Under the pieces are notes generated by a model. The model was not told the origin of the DNA, made no database searches, and was given only the letters and a program-made list of their open reading frames with translations. Position numbers and translations under genes: made by a program. Positions 44,363 to 53,306 of a stretch of 64,000 nt of DNA are shown piece after piece. Position 1 is the stretch's first letter. Every line of letters begins with the position of its first letter. This DNA comes from G963691835 sp963691835 (GTDB taxonomy: Bacteria > Pseudomonadota > Alphaproteobacteria > Thalassobaculales > Thalassobaculaceae), in assembly GCA_963691835.1 (NCBI GenBank), contig OY829383.1:2666001-2730000 (forward strand), in the 5' to 3' direction.

Positions 44363-45645
44363 GGCTCCGGCCGGTGGACCGGGATGACATAGGGTCCCTC
44401 CGGGATCACGGCGATGTCGCGGCTGCCCGTGCGCGCGACCGACGCGATGACCGCATCCGACAGATCGCCAACGCGATTGACCCCGGTCAGGGGCCAGTCA
44501 TTCTCCGCCAGAGACTCGGAATAAAGGTGAATAGCCCCGATCCGCATCGGCTTGAGTTGCATCTCCGTCTGCCACTCGTCGATGTCGGCGTGGGTCTTCT
44601 TGCTGATGGCATCGAGGAAGCCATCCGGGCCGAGATCGACAAGCCGCCTTTGCGCATCGACGAACTCTGGTGAGCCCATACCCTCCGCGCAGTCCGAGGC
44701 GATGATCAGATCTCCACCCGGGGCGAGAATGTCGATCGGGCCGACCATCCCCTTCACTGTCTGATAGTAGGTCTGATCGAGCGGATAGCCCGCTGCACTG
44801 GTCACCACGGTGTCGTATCGCTTGGGAACAGGCACTTCCGCGTACCGCCGGATCATGTCGACGGCGGCGAGATGGCTTTCAACAATCTCGCCGTAGTTGA
44901 GGAAAGAAACCCGCCGATGCTCGTCGATCACCGCATTTACGGCGGTGGCGCCGCCGACCATCTTCACGATCTCAAGCTGATCCTCGTGCAAAGGGTTGCC
45001 GTCCAGGACCAGGTTGGCGGAAAGCGGGTGTTCCATGTAGCGGGCGGAGTGGAAGGTGGTGATCGTCTCCGCGTGCGCGATGCCGGGGGCGATCACTTTC
45101 CGGCCGCCGGAGTAGCCCGCCATGAAATGAGGTTCGACCAGTCCCGTCACGATCTTGAGGTCCGCTTCGACAAAGCGCTTGTCCAGGCCGACCACATTGC
45201 CTTTGGAGGTGGTGCCGACATGCACGTGGTCGCCGTCTTCGCGGGCGTAGTGATTGACGACGGAGACAGTCTCCAGGACCCAGGGGTCGCCGACAAGTTC
45301 CGCCAACTCGTCCCCGAGATTGGGCCGGTGAAGGCCGGTGGCGATTAGCACCGTGATGGCGCTGGCGGGCATGCCAGCATCCATCAGGGTCTTGATCAGC
45401 ACGGGCAGGATCGTGCCGTTGGGAACAGGCCTGGTGATGTCGCAGATCAGGATGCACGCTCTCTTGGCCGATCGCGCCGCGTCAGCCAGCGGCGGGGCGG
45501 AAACCGGGTTCGCGAGACCTGCGGCAAGGGTATCTGCCGGTGTTCCCAGAAGCGGCATGTCAGGCTTGGAGATAACCGATACGGAAATGTCTTCCGGGAC
45601 GTCGAGTGTCCTGGTGCCTTTCCCGTAATTCAGCTCGTATCGCAT
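44359..45645 (-). CDS. larA: Nickel-dependent lactate racemase or LarA homologue
   Basis: 428 residues. Racemises or epimerises a 2-hydroxyacid with the nickel-pincer cofactor. The four key residues line up with L. plantarum LarA: H106 (ATGLHRPN), H173 (GLVEPHFMAG), pincer-attachment K183 (YSGGRKVIAPG) and nickel ligand H199 (TTFHS). The ATG at 45645 follows GGGAGGGG. First of the larA-C-E-B run. LarA homologues act on several acids besides lactate, so the substrate is not proven. Confidence 0.92.
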   Translation of the reverse strand: MRYELNYGKGTRTLDVPEDISVSVISKPDMPLLGTPADTLAAGLANPVSAPPLADAARSAKRACILICDITRPVPNGTILPVLIKTLMDAGMPASAITVLIATGLHRPNLGDELAELVGDPWVLETVSVVNHYAREDGDHVHVGTTSKGNVVGLDKRFVEADLKIVTGLVEPHFMAGYSGGRKVIAPGIAHAETITTFHSARYMEHPLSANLVLDGNPLHEDQLEIVKMVGGATAVNAVIDEHRRVSFLNYGEIVESHLAAVDMIRRYAEVPVPKRYDTVVTSAAGYPLDQTYYQTVKGMVGPIDILAPGGDLIIASDCAEGMGSPEFVDAQRRLVDLGPDGFLDAISKKTHADIDEWQTEMQLKPMRIGAIHLYSESLAENDWPLTGVNRVGDLSDAVIASVARTGSRDIAVIPEGPYVIPVHRPEP

Positions 45646-45687
45646 CCCGGCCCCTCCCGATTCGCGGCGAGGGCCGGCCGCAGTAGG

Positions 45688-45912
45688 TCATTTCTTCCGG
45701 GCGCGGCACCTCGGAGGTTGATCGTAGAGGCTCAGGTGTTCACACCGCGAGCCGAAAAATTCGGACAAATGGTCCAGGCTGCTCTTATCGGTCGTGGCCT
45801 CGCTGCCGACTTCAACAGCCGTCGCCGTCCCGGCAGCAATCCAGTAAGGAGTACAACCAGTTAGCAGAAGCGCGCCGAACCCGAGAACAATCGGACAGGC
45901 CCAACGTGTCAT
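45688..45912 (-). CDS. Small putative lipoprotein upstream of larA
   Basis: 74 residues. MTRWACPIVLGFGALLLTGC is a signal peptide ending in a lipobox (LLTGC), and CTPYWIAAGTATAVEVGSEA follows. The C-terminal half (FGSRCEHLSLYDQPPRCRAR) contains two more Cys. ATG at 45912 with GGAGAAGGAAG upstream. It lies 42 bp before larA on the same strand, so it may be the first gene of the lar operon. No family recognised. Confidence 0.72.
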   Translation of the reverse strand: MTRWACPIVLGFGALLLTGCTPYWIAAGTATAVEVGSEATTDKSSLDHLSEFFGSRCEHLSLYDQPPRCRARKK

Positions 45913-46081
45913 CTTCCTTCTCCACCGCGTGATCAGAGCTTCGGTCCACTATGCAGGGCTCATGCCATTGTTGGGGAGTCCGAAGAGGTCGTGACCGGCT
46001 CCGCAAACTGGCCTGTGGATTGCTTACAGTCTTCTTGGCCGTATAGTTGCCTAGTACCAGTCAGTACGGGGGGAGACGCGC

Positions 46082-46525
46082 ATGGGATTCGCCTGGACCG
46101 CCGAGGATATGCCGGTTCTCGACAATCCCAACGTGATTGATCGCGTCGGCCACTTCGTCCACGCCCGACAAGGACAGGGCTTCAGCTTCGACATGCCCGT
46201 TATGGGCTATGAGGCGCTCTACTACGTGCCTGAGTTCGTCGAGATGGTCCGTAAGGAGACCGGGCTTGAGGATCTTGTCACACTGGTGAACGAGGTTCGG
46301 CGCGGTGCCTTCATCAAGGACGGCGATGACGGATGGGAGCTCAGCTTCCAGGCGCGTGCCCTTATCCGGAACGAGCTCGATCCTCAGAATCACCGCCCGA
46401 TCGGTGACACGGACTACGCGACGGACCTTCAGTACACCCACACCGTTCTATACAGCGAGCGGGAAGACGGGCTGGCCCTGTTCGAGGCGTTCGCCCGCGA
46501 GAATGGGATCCTGGAAGGGCTGTAG
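46082..46525 (+). CDS. Uncharacterised protein
   Basis: 147 acidic residues with no signal, hydrophobic segment or known motif. FVHARQGQGFSFDMPVMGYE and FQARALIRNELDPQNHRPIG are the most patterned parts. The ATG at 46082 follows GGGGGAG. A stand-alone gene converging on the rhomboid gene, with 6 bp between stops. Confidence 0.75.
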   Translation: MGFAWTAEDMPVLDNPNVIDRVGHFVHARQGQGFSFDMPVMGYEALYYVPEFVEMVRKETGLEDLVTLVNEVRRGAFIKDGDDGWELSFQARALIRNELDPQNHRPIGDTDYATDLQYTHTVLYSEREDGLALFEAFARENGILEGL

Positions 46526-46531
46526 GCGCGG

Positions 46532-47248
46532 CTACCCGCCCCACGGTCCAGGATACCGCCGGCCGCCCCAGAGCTTCACGCCGCGCCGTTTCAGGAACAG
46601 GATCAAAAGCATGCCGCTGCCGAAACCGGCGAGGTGTGCTGCGACCGCAACTCCGGCGAATACGGCCCCGGCCGCCACTGTCATGGCGATCTGCACGCCC
46701 ACCCAAGCCAGGATGAAGTACACCGCCCTGATCCGAAACCGCCGGAACGAGAACGGGAACAGGGGTGTCAGGATGATCAGCCGGGCATTGGGGAACAGGA
46801 TCAGGTAGGCACCGATCACACCGCTGACGGCCCCGCTCGCGCCGATGATCTGGGCCGTTTCAGCCGGGTTGGTAAGAGCCTGAGCGATCCCGCTCAAAGC
46901 GCCGGTACCAAGGTAGAGCGCGGTGAACCGCCAGGATCCCGTCGCCCCCTCCACCGTGGGCCCGAAGGCGATGAGGAACATCATGTTCCCGATGATGTGT
47001 ATCCAGCCGCCATGCAGCAGGAGATAGGTGGCAAGCGTGACGACGGCGGGAATGTCGTTGAGGTGGGGCGGCGGGATGCGGATGCCGAACAGGTGCGCGG
47101 GTGTGAGGCCGAGCACGAAGAAGGCGCGCATCTGGCCGAAGCCGCTCAACTCCCGCTGCCAGACGAAAGTGGCGGCTGTCACTGCTATGATGATCCAGAC
47201 CGCTAGTGGTGCCCGAATGCTGCGGTGATCATCGCCGAGCGGGATCAT
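46532..47248 (-). CDS. Rhomboid family intramembrane serine protease
   Basis: 238 residues, about six transmembrane segments. HIIGNMMFL (H84, N88) is the oxyanion motif; IIGASGAVSGVIGAYL contains the nucleophile S139 in GASG, and H205 in AVAAHLAGFGSG completes the dyad. It cleaves membrane proteins within the bilayer; the substrate is unknown. ATG at 47248. Downstream of the PagL-like gene by 21 bp, same strand. Confidence 0.93.
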   Translation of the reverse strand: MIPLGDDHRSIRAPLAVWIIIAVTAATFVWQRELSGFGQMRAFFVLGLTPAHLFGIRIPPPHLNDIPAVVTLATYLLLHGGWIHIIGNMMFLIAFGPTVEGATGSWRFTALYLGTGALSGIAQALTNPAETAQIIGASGAVSGVIGAYLILFPNARLIILTPLFPFSFRRFRIRAVYFILAWVGVQIAMTVAAGAVFAGVAVAAHLAGFGSGMLLILFLKRRGVKLWGGRRYPGPWGG

Positions 47249-47269
47249 GGCCGCCCCAGCCCGCGCTTA

Positions 47270-47827
47270 TCAGTCCCGGAAGAGACTATCGAAGGGAATG
47301 GAGTAGGTCAGCACGAGCGACTCAACGCCGGGGTTCCGGTCGTCGAGGCCGGCGTTGGAGATGTGCGTGAACGAGAAGCCGAGCCGGGAGTAATCGTCGA
47401 ACCGGTAGGCGAACTCCACCCCGGACCGGAACTCGATCGGGTATCCCAGGTCCTTGCCGCCACCATTGCCATAAACACCAGCGGCGAAGTTCGGCGTCAT
47501 CACGAACCGGCGCCCGAAGAAAACATCCACCCCGATGCCGGCATAGCCGTAGGTTCCGCCCTCGGTGGTGGCCGTGAAGCCAACGAAAGGCGTGAAGAAG
47601 AAGAGCTTGTCGTCCTCGCCGAACACATACTCGATGCGGCCCTCCTGCGCCTTGTCCTCGTCGAACAGGTCGTACTGTCCGACGGCGAACTTGAGGTGCG
47701 CTGGTTCCATCTCGCGCTCTTCAGCGGCAGCGTCCAAAGGTCCTGCGGACATGATCAGTCCGGCGATGAGCGTTAGCAGGGTCAGACCGCGTCGGAAGAC
47801 GCCTGAAACCGGTTGGGTTAACGTCAC
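47270..47827 (-). CDS. pagL: Lipid A 3-O-deacylase (PagL-like acyloxyacyl hydrolase)
   Basis: 185 residues. After a signal peptide (LTLLTLIAGLIMSAGPLDAA) an eight-stranded outer-membrane barrel of PagL type is expected. The C-terminal motif SFTHISNAGLDDRNPGVESL carries the His-Ser-Glu catalytic triad (HxSN plus Glu), and the protein ends in TYSIPFDSLFRD. The start is the GTG at 47827 with AGGAG upstream; an open stretch of 17 further codons has no site and would overlap the aminopeptidase stop. It trims lipid A in the outer membrane. Confidence 0.85.
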   Translation of the reverse strand: MTLTQPVSGVFRRGLTLLTLIAGLIMSAGPLDAAAEEREMEPAHLKFAVGQYDLFDEDKAQEGRIEYVFGEDDKLFFFTPFVGFTATTEGGTYGYAGIGVDVFFGRRFVMTPNFAAGVYGNGGGKDLGYPIEFRSGVEFAYRFDDYSRLGFSFTHISNAGLDDRNPGVESLVLTYSIPFDSLFRD

Positions 47828-47874
47828 GTGCGGCTCCTGCGGATGGTGGGGAGGCATTTTGGAACAGGACGAAC

Positions 47875-48831
47875 TCAAGACCGCAGTTCCCCTGCCATAC
47901 GGGCAACTGCTTTGACAAGCGCTGTGCGGATGCCGGGTTCCATCGCGGAGTGTCCTGCATCTGGAACGACGATGTATTCAGCCTTTGGCCATGCCTGGGA
48001 TAGGTCGTCGGCGGACCGGATCGGACAGACCACGTCGTACCGGCCCTGAACGATCGTCGCTGGATGATCCTTCAAGAGGCGGGCGACCCCGTCGAGCAGG
48101 GCGCCATCCTTCTGAAAGATTCGGTTCATGAAGTAATGGGCCTCAAGCCGTGAGACGGCGAGGGTCACCGTCGATGAGGCGTAGTCCATGCCGGGTCGCT
48201 TTGCGGGGATCAGCGTCGAGCAGGCGCTTTCGTAGAGGGTCCATTCCCGCGCCGCCGGTTCGTGGACCTTCGGATCCGGATCGGTCAGGCGCTTGTGATA
48301 GGCATTGAGGGGGTCCCCCCGCTCCGCCGCCGGGAGGAACTCGATATACCGGCGATAGGCTTCCGGAAAGAACGTGCCCATGCCGTTGAGGAACCAGTCG
48401 ATCTCTTCCTGACGCCCCAGAAAGATCCCCCGCAGCACGAAACCCGTGCACCGGTCCGGGTGGGTGATCCCATAGGCCAGCGCCAGCGTGCTGCCCCAAC
48501 TGCCGCCGAAGACCATCCAACGGTCGATCCCGAGATGCGTGCGCAGGGCCTCAAGATCGGCGACGAGGTTCTGGGTCGTGTTGCCTTCGGTCTCGGCGAA
48601 CGGTGTGGATCTGCCCGCGCCTCTTTGGTCGAGGAGGACGATCCGCCAGACTTTGGGATCGAAGAAGCGGCGATGGTCCGGCGAGCAGCCTGAGCCTGGC
48701 CCGCCGTGAAGGAAGACAACCGGCAGCCCGTCCGGGTTGCCGCACTCCTCCCACCAGATGCGATGCAAGCCGTCGACCGCGAGATAGCCGTTTCGACGTG
48801 GTTCGATTGCTGGAAAAAGGTCATTCGGCAT
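47875..48831 (-). CDS. pip: Prolyl aminopeptidase
   Basis: 318 residues, alpha/beta hydrolase, the normal family length. WEECGNPDGLPVVFLHGGPG is the oxyanion motif, VFGGSWGSTLALAYG gives the nucleophile Ser (GGSWG), and VQGRYDVVCPI with PDAGHSAMEPGI gives Asp and His. It removes N-terminal proline from peptides in the cytoplasm. The start is the ATG at 48831, which opens the family N-terminus; an ATG at 48891 that overlaps the oxyR stop (ATGA) is possible and would add 20 residues. Confidence 0.93.
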   Translation of the reverse strand: MPNDLFPAIEPRRNGYLAVDGLHRIWWEECGNPDGLPVVFLHGGPGSGCSPDHRRFFDPKVWRIVLLDQRGAGRSTPFAETEGNTTQNLVADLEALRTHLGIDRWMVFGGSWGSTLALAYGITHPDRCTGFVLRGIFLGRQEEIDWFLNGMGTFFPEAYRRYIEFLPAAERGDPLNAYHKRLTDPDPKVHEPAAREWTLYESACSTLIPAKRPGMDYASSTVTLAVSRLEAHYFMNRIFQKDGALLDGVARLLKDHPATIVQGRYDVVCPIRSADDLSQAWPKAEYIVVPDAGHSAMEPGIRTALVKAVARMAGELRS

Positions 48832-48887
48832 CAAGGTGCGCGACCGTTCGTAGGCTGAACTCGGGGAGGAACCGTCGCGGCCCCGCA

Positions 48888-49871
48888 TCATGGCGCCGTC
48901 TTATCAGAGTCGCGCGGTGAGGTCACGCCCGGTGGTATGGAGTCGGATAGGTAATCCGCCATCGATCTGATTTCGTCCGCCCGCGGAGAACGCGCCCGCC
49001 AAACCATTGAGACCACCCGTCCGGGATAGGGCGGTCCGAAGGGGCGGTAGCCGACGAGCCCACTCACATTGATTTCCGCTCCGGTCATGTCCCGGACGGC
49101 CAGTGAGGGCAACAAAGAGAAGCCCGCCCCCGCCCCGATCATGTGACGCAACGTCTCGATGCCCGTTGCCTGTACCGATGGGGCCGGGCTGTCCGAACCA
49201 GCGCTTTCCCGCCGGCCGGCGCCGGACAGGCCGCATACATCGATTGTTTGATCCCGCAGGCAGTGTCCTTGTTCCAACAGGATCAGATCCGGCCGGTCGA
49301 GACAGTCGGGAACGGCTGTTCTCTGATCGAGAAGCGGGTGGCCGACGGGAGCGGCCAACTCGAAGGGCTCGAAGAAAATGGGCCGGCTTTCCAGCCCTGT
49401 CTCGTCAATCGGCGGCGATACGAGAGCCGCGTCGAGCCCACCGTCGTGCAGAAGCGCCAGCAGAGACTCAGTCAAGTCTTCCCGCAGCGAGAGAACGAGT
49501 TCCGGGAACTTTTGGCGGAGCGGTGCGAGAATACGCGGGAAGTAGAACGGTCCAAGGCTGGCGATCGCGCCCAGTGCGAAAGGGCCTGTCATCGGCCGGC
49601 TTTTGGTCCGGGCGAGATCAACCAGCCCGCCTGCTTCGCGCAGGACGATCCTGGCATGCGCCACGATGTCTTCCCCGCCCGGCGTGACCAGGACGCGGCG
49701 GCCACCCCGTTCGAAAATCACGACGCCGAGGTTCTCCTCCAACTTCCGAACCTGCGCGCTGAGCGCGGGCTGGCTGACCGCGCAAGCCTCCGCCGCGTGC
49801 CCGAAATGACCGTTATCGGCCACCGCGACGACGTACTGAAGATCACGCAGGGAGAAGGGCAGAATGTTCAT
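48888..49871 (-). CDS. oxyR: Hydrogen peroxide-sensing LysR regulator OxyR
   Basis: 327 residues. The LysR helix-turn-helix (FGHAAEACAVSQPALSAQVR, residues ~24-43) precedes the effector domain with the redox pair C204 and C213 (GHCLRDQTIDVC), spaced as C199/C208 in E. coli OxyR. Peroxide oxidises the pair to a disulfide, and the protein then activates defence genes. Divergent from dps, a classical OxyR target. Its start ATG at 49871 is 181 bp from the dps start. Confidence 0.93.
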   Translation of the reverse strand: MNILPFSLRDLQYVVAVADNGHFGHAAEACAVSQPALSAQVRKLEENLGVVIFERGGRRVLVTPGGEDIVAHARIVLREAGGLVDLARTKSRPMTGPFALGAIASLGPFYFPRILAPLRQKFPELVLSLREDLTESLLALLHDGGLDAALVSPPIDETGLESRPIFFEPFELAAPVGHPLLDQRTAVPDCLDRPDLILLEQGHCLRDQTIDVCGLSGAGRRESAGSDSPAPSVQATGIETLRHMIGAGAGFSLLPSLAVRDMTGAEINVSGLVGYRPFGPPYPGRVVSMVWRARSPRADEIRSMADYLSDSIPPGVTSPRDSDKTAP

Positions 49872-50052
49872 AACTCCATCCTATCAACTCCAGCAGATCA
49901 ATCAATTGGATCAATTCCTGGATGTTCACATATCTCCTGTGTCGGCGGCATGATCGTCACGCATCGCGGGTGAAAATTTCTACCGACAGGGGTATGATGC
50001 GCAATCGGCACCTGGTGCCCGCCGCATCGTTTGGAACGTTATGGAGGCTGGT
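49872..50052. promoter_or_regulatory. oxyR/dps divergent promoter region with candidate OxyR site
   Basis: 181 bp shared by oxyR and dps. The stretch at 49896-49915, GATCAATCAATTGGATCAAT, is built of repeated GATCAAT/ATTGGATC half-sites and is a candidate OxyR operator. The canonical four ATAG-type blocks spaced 11 bp apart are not cleanly present, so the assignment rests mainly on gene context. Confidence 0.35.
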
Positions 50053-50496
50053 ATGACGAACCTGACACTTGTGACCGAGGCCTTGTCGAAGGCGGTCGCG
50101 GACACTTATGCGGCGGCACTTCTGGCGCAGACCTATCACTGGAACGTAAAGGGGCCGAGCTTCTACGGCCATCATAAGCTTTTCGAGGAACTCTACGACG
50201 ACGCTTTCGGCGCGATCGATGGTCTCGCGGAGCGCATGCTGGCGCTTGGCTCGGACGCGCCCGGCGGGTTTGCCGCCTTGGGTGCTCTCGCGACCGTGCC
50301 GTCTCCCCGATCCGGCATCTCTGCCGACGCCATGATTGACGATCTGATCGGTGCGCAGGAGCAAACGGTGCGCGTCCTCAAGGCCGCGTGCGATGCGGCG
50401 GAAGCGGCGTCCGACGGGGTCACCGCCGGCATGCTCGAGGACCGGATCGAGGCGCATGAGAAGCAGGCCTGGATGCTCCGGAGCGTGCGCGCCTGA
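50053..50496 (+). CDS. dps: Dps family ferritin-like DNA protection protein
   Basis: 147 residues. TYHWNVKGPSFYGHHKLFEE and DDAFGAIDGLAERMLALG carry the ferroxidase His, Asp and Glu of Dps. Dodecamers oxidise Fe(II) with H2O2 and shield DNA. The ATG at 50053 is chosen over the one at 50041 because GGAGGCTGG lies 3 bp before it. Divergent from oxyR. Confidence 0.93.
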   Translation: MTNLTLVTEALSKAVADTYAAALLAQTYHWNVKGPSFYGHHKLFEELYDDAFGAIDGLAERMLALGSDAPGGFAALGALATVPSPRSGISADAMIDDLIGAQEQTVRVLKAACDAAEAASDGVTAGMLEDRIEAHEKQAWMLRSVRA

Positions 50497-50552
50497 AGAC
50501 CGGGGGTCAGGACGAACGACGACAACCTGACCGGACAAAACCGGTCGGCGGC

Positions 50553-51359
50553 CTGTCACTGGCTATCGCCCTGATCCTGTTCGGCGTCTCGACGGCGCTG
50601 ATTTATGCCGGCCAGGCGGAAGGGGGGAGGTCACTTCCTCTTCTGCCTGACGGCTTCTCGTTCGGAGAGCGTGGAACAGTTGACCAAGTGGATGCCTTGG
50701 ATCGCTTCCGGCTGACGGACGGTCTCGCGGTCCGTCTGTCCTCGGTGACCGCTCCCAGGGCGCGGCGTGGAGAGGTGCTGGGAACCCAATTGATCATTGC
50801 TGAAGCCAGGGCCGAGATTCGTCGGCTCGCGGCTGCCGGTCCGGTGACGCTCCACTATGACGGACGCAGGCGAGACCGCTACGGACGCGCGATCGCTCAA
50901 GTGGAAACGGCGGACGGTATCTGGTTGCAGGCCCTTCTTGTGTCTCGGGGCTGGGCCCGTGTCTCAAGTTATCCGGACAACCGCAAAGGGGTCCCAGAGC
51001 TGCTTGATTTGGAGCGCGGTGCGCGGGCGGCCCGAGCGGGGCTTTGGGCACTGTCATCCTTTCGAGTCCGGAACCCGGATGAAACCTGGGGCGACATCGA
51101 CAGCTTACAGATCGTCGAGGGACGTGTTGTTGCTGTGGCAACTGTTCGCGGGCGTACCTATCTCAACTTCGGACGGGATTGGCGGCGGGATTTCACACTG
51201 TCGGTCAGCGGGAGGGTGCGGCGCGCTTTCCTCAAAGCCGGGATCGATCTTGAGACACTTGCCGCCCGCCGGGTGCGCGCACGGGGTTGGATCACGCTGC
51301 GGAATGGGCCTATGATCGAGATTAGCCACCCTGAACAACTAGAGGTTTTGGACGAGTGA
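50553..51359 (+). CDS. Thermonuclease-like (SNase fold) protein with no standard start codon
   Basis: SNase-fold domain from GTVDQVDALDRFRLTDGLAV, with VRLSSVTAPR and the catalytic-type Arg in DGRRRDRYGRAIAQV; the APE glutamate is replaced by Arg. The frame upstream encodes LSLAIALILFGVSTALIYAG, a signal/anchor helix, then SLPLLPDGFSFGERGTV. The only ATG, GTG or TTG after the last stop (50457) is a GTG at 50688, inside the first beta-strand. Translation probably begins at a rare codon such as the CTG at 50553 (used here), or the true start was lost to a frameshift. It overlaps the M48 gene by 4 nt (GTGA). Confidence 0.75.
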   Translation: MSLAIALILFGVSTALIYAGQAEGGRSLPLLPDGFSFGERGTVDQVDALDRFRLTDGLAVRLSSVTAPRARRGEVLGTQLIIAEARAEIRRLAAAGPVTLHYDGRRRDRYGRAIAQVETADGIWLQALLVSRGWARVSSYPDNRKGVPELLDLERGARAARAGLWALSSFRVRNPDETWGDIDSLQIVEGRVVAVATVRGRTYLNFGRDWRRDFTLSVSGRVRRAFLKAGIDLETLAARRVRARGWITLRNGPMIEISHPEQLEVLDE

Positions 51360-52861
51360 CCGCATTCCGGACAAAACCGAAGCTCCTGCGCGGCCTGCTC
51401 GCTGGTCTTCTCGCCGTCTCCGCGCCGTTGCTAAGCGGCTGTGAGATCAATCCGGCGACGGGTGAACAGGCCTTCACCGCCTTCATGTCACCCGCGGAAG
51501 AGCGGAAAATAGGCCGTCAGCAGGACCCGAACCTGCGAAAGGCATTTGGCGGTGATTATCGGGATCGGGAACTGCAGGATTGGGTTGGCAGCGTCGGCCG
51601 GAGGTTGGCCGCGCACACGGGATTGGAGGATGTGCCCGGCAGCCTTAAGCCAGAGGAATACACGTTTACCGTGTTGGATTCCCAGATGGTCAACGCGTTC
51701 GCCCTGCCCGGGGGATATGTGTATGTGACGCGTGGGCTGGTTGCGCTCGCGCGGTCCGAAGCTGAGTTGGCGGGCGTGCTGGCGCACGAAATCGGTCATG
51801 TAACCGCGCGGCACGCCGCGCAGCGCTACAGTCAGACCGTCGTGGCGGGTGTGGGTGCGGCCATTCTTTCCGCCGTCATCGGCACGCAGGAGGCGACTGA
51901 TCTCGTTGGCGTGGGTGCCAATCTCTATTTGAAAGGGTTCTCCCGGGAAAACGAGTTCGAAGCCGACCGGCTTGGGATCGAATACCTGTCCGCCGCGGGA
52001 TATGAACCTGATGCGATGCGCACCTTCCTCGCCCGTCTCCGGCGGCATGGTGCATTGGAGACGATGTTGGCGGGAGGCAAGGCAGACCCGGACCGCTACG
52101 ACCTGTTCGCGACGCACCCGCGAACGATCGACCGGGTGGAGCGGGCAGCGGCCGCCGCCTCAATCACGGTGGTCCCCAATCCGCGCGTTGGAGAAGAGAC
52201 TTTCCTTCGGCAGATCGACGGCATGGTTTGGGGAGAAAGCCGAGAGCAAGGGTTGACCCGGGGCCGTCTGTTCGTTCATCCGGTTCTCGATTTCCGGATT
52301 GAGATGCCGGAGGGATTCCGGGTCATCAACCGGCCGAACGCTGTTGTTGCCATTGGCCCAAAACGGGAGCTGATCGTTCTCGACGGGGCACCGAAGAAGG
52401 CCGGAACCTCACCCATCCGGTATCTGCGGACGGTTGTGGCGCGTGAGTTGCCGTTGCGGCGGATCGAGCGGGTCACCGTAAATGGGATGGTGGCGGCGAC
52501 CGGCGTCGCGCGGGTACCGGCGAAACAGGGAGCCTACGACATCCGGGTCGTCGTCATCCGGCAGAGGGCCGATCGGATGTACCGTTTGGTGTTCGTCACC
52601 CGGCCTGCGGATACCCGGCGAAACGATGCCGCCTTTCGCCGGACGACTAACAGCTTTGGTCCCGTCACCGCGCAAGACCGTTCTGTGGCCCGGGAGTGGC
52701 GTTTGTTGGTGGAGCCCGCGCGGCCCGGCGACACGGTCCAGTCGCTCACACGCGGCTTACCGCCGGACGCGCACGCAGGCCCGCGCCTCCGTGTGCTCAA
52801 CGATCTCGCCGACGAAGCGGAGCCGGTTCCAGGTCAGCTGTTGAAAGTTATTGTCCCCTGA
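51356..52861 (+). CDS. M48 family metalloprotease, putative lipoprotein
   Basis: 501 residues. LAGLLAVSAPLLSGCEINPA is a signal peptide with lipobox LLSGC. The zinc site is HEIGHVTARHAAQR (HExxH), with the third ligand Glu in FSRENEFEADRLGIEYL. The family includes periplasmic BepA and LoiP-type proteases that handle outer-membrane assembly. A C-terminal region (TRGLPPDAHAGPRLRVLNDL) looks like a small binding module. Starts with GTG at 51356 overlapping the nuclease stop. Confidence 0.92.
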   Translation: MTAFRTKPKLLRGLLAGLLAVSAPLLSGCEINPATGEQAFTAFMSPAEERKIGRQQDPNLRKAFGGDYRDRELQDWVGSVGRRLAAHTGLEDVPGSLKPEEYTFTVLDSQMVNAFALPGGYVYVTRGLVALARSEAELAGVLAHEIGHVTARHAAQRYSQTVVAGVGAAILSAVIGTQEATDLVGVGANLYLKGFSRENEFEADRLGIEYLSAAGYEPDAMRTFLARLRRHGALETMLAGGKADPDRYDLFATHPRTIDRVERAAAAASITVVPNPRVGEETFLRQIDGMVWGESREQGLTRGRLFVHPVLDFRIEMPEGFRVINRPNAVVAIGPKRELIVLDGAPKKAGTSPIRYLRTVVARELPLRRIERVTVNGMVAATGVARVPAKQGAYDIRVVVIRQRADRMYRLVFVTRPADTRRNDAAFRRTTNSFGPVTAQDRSVAREWRLLVEPARPGDTVQSLTRGLPPDAHAGPRLRVLNDLADEAEPVPGQLLKVIVP

Positions 52862-52880
52862 GGTCCTGCACACATTGGGC

Positions 52881-53306
52881 TTAGGCGAATCCCAAGGCGG
52901 CATCGACGCGGGCTTTGAGGGAATTCTGGGAGACGGGCTTCGAGAGATATCCATCCACCCGCAGTTCCTTTGCGGCGATCACGGTATCCCGATTGGCATC
53001 GGCGGTCAGGAAAATAAACGGTGTCTTGGAGTACTCCGGTTTTCCCAAATGCCGGAGTTTCTTGAGAAACGTCATCCCATCTACCGGCTTCATGTGAATG
53101 TCGCAGATGATCAGGTCCGGCTTTACCCGGAGCAGTTCCTTGAAGCCATCGGTCCCGTCCGCGCCCTCGTCAAACAAGCGGAACCCGATCTGACGCAAGA
53201 GCCGGCAGATGATTTGCCGGATATAGGTCTCATCCTCCAGAACGAGAACGCGGATGTTCTCATAGGGGCCGCCAAGGTCTTCGTCGAAGCCATCGAGCAT
53301 CGTCAT
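52881..53306 (-). CDS. Single-domain response regulator (CheY-like)
   Basis: 141 residues. Receiver fold with acid pocket E24-D25 (VLEDETYIR), phospho-acceptor D69 (DLIICDIHMKPVDGM), T101 (FIFLTADAN) and K123 (YLSKPVS). No output domain. The ATG at 53306 overlaps the hybrid kinase stop as ATGA, so the pair is one operon and this is its probable partner; the kinase frame is broken upstream. Confidence 0.93.
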   Translation of the reverse strand: MTMLDGFDEDLGGPYENIRVLVLEDETYIRQIICRLLRQIGFRLFDEGADGTDGFKELLRVKPDLIICDIHMKPVDGMTFLKKLRHLGKPEYSKTPFIFLTADANRDTVIAAKELRVDGYLSKPVSQNSLKARVDAALGFA

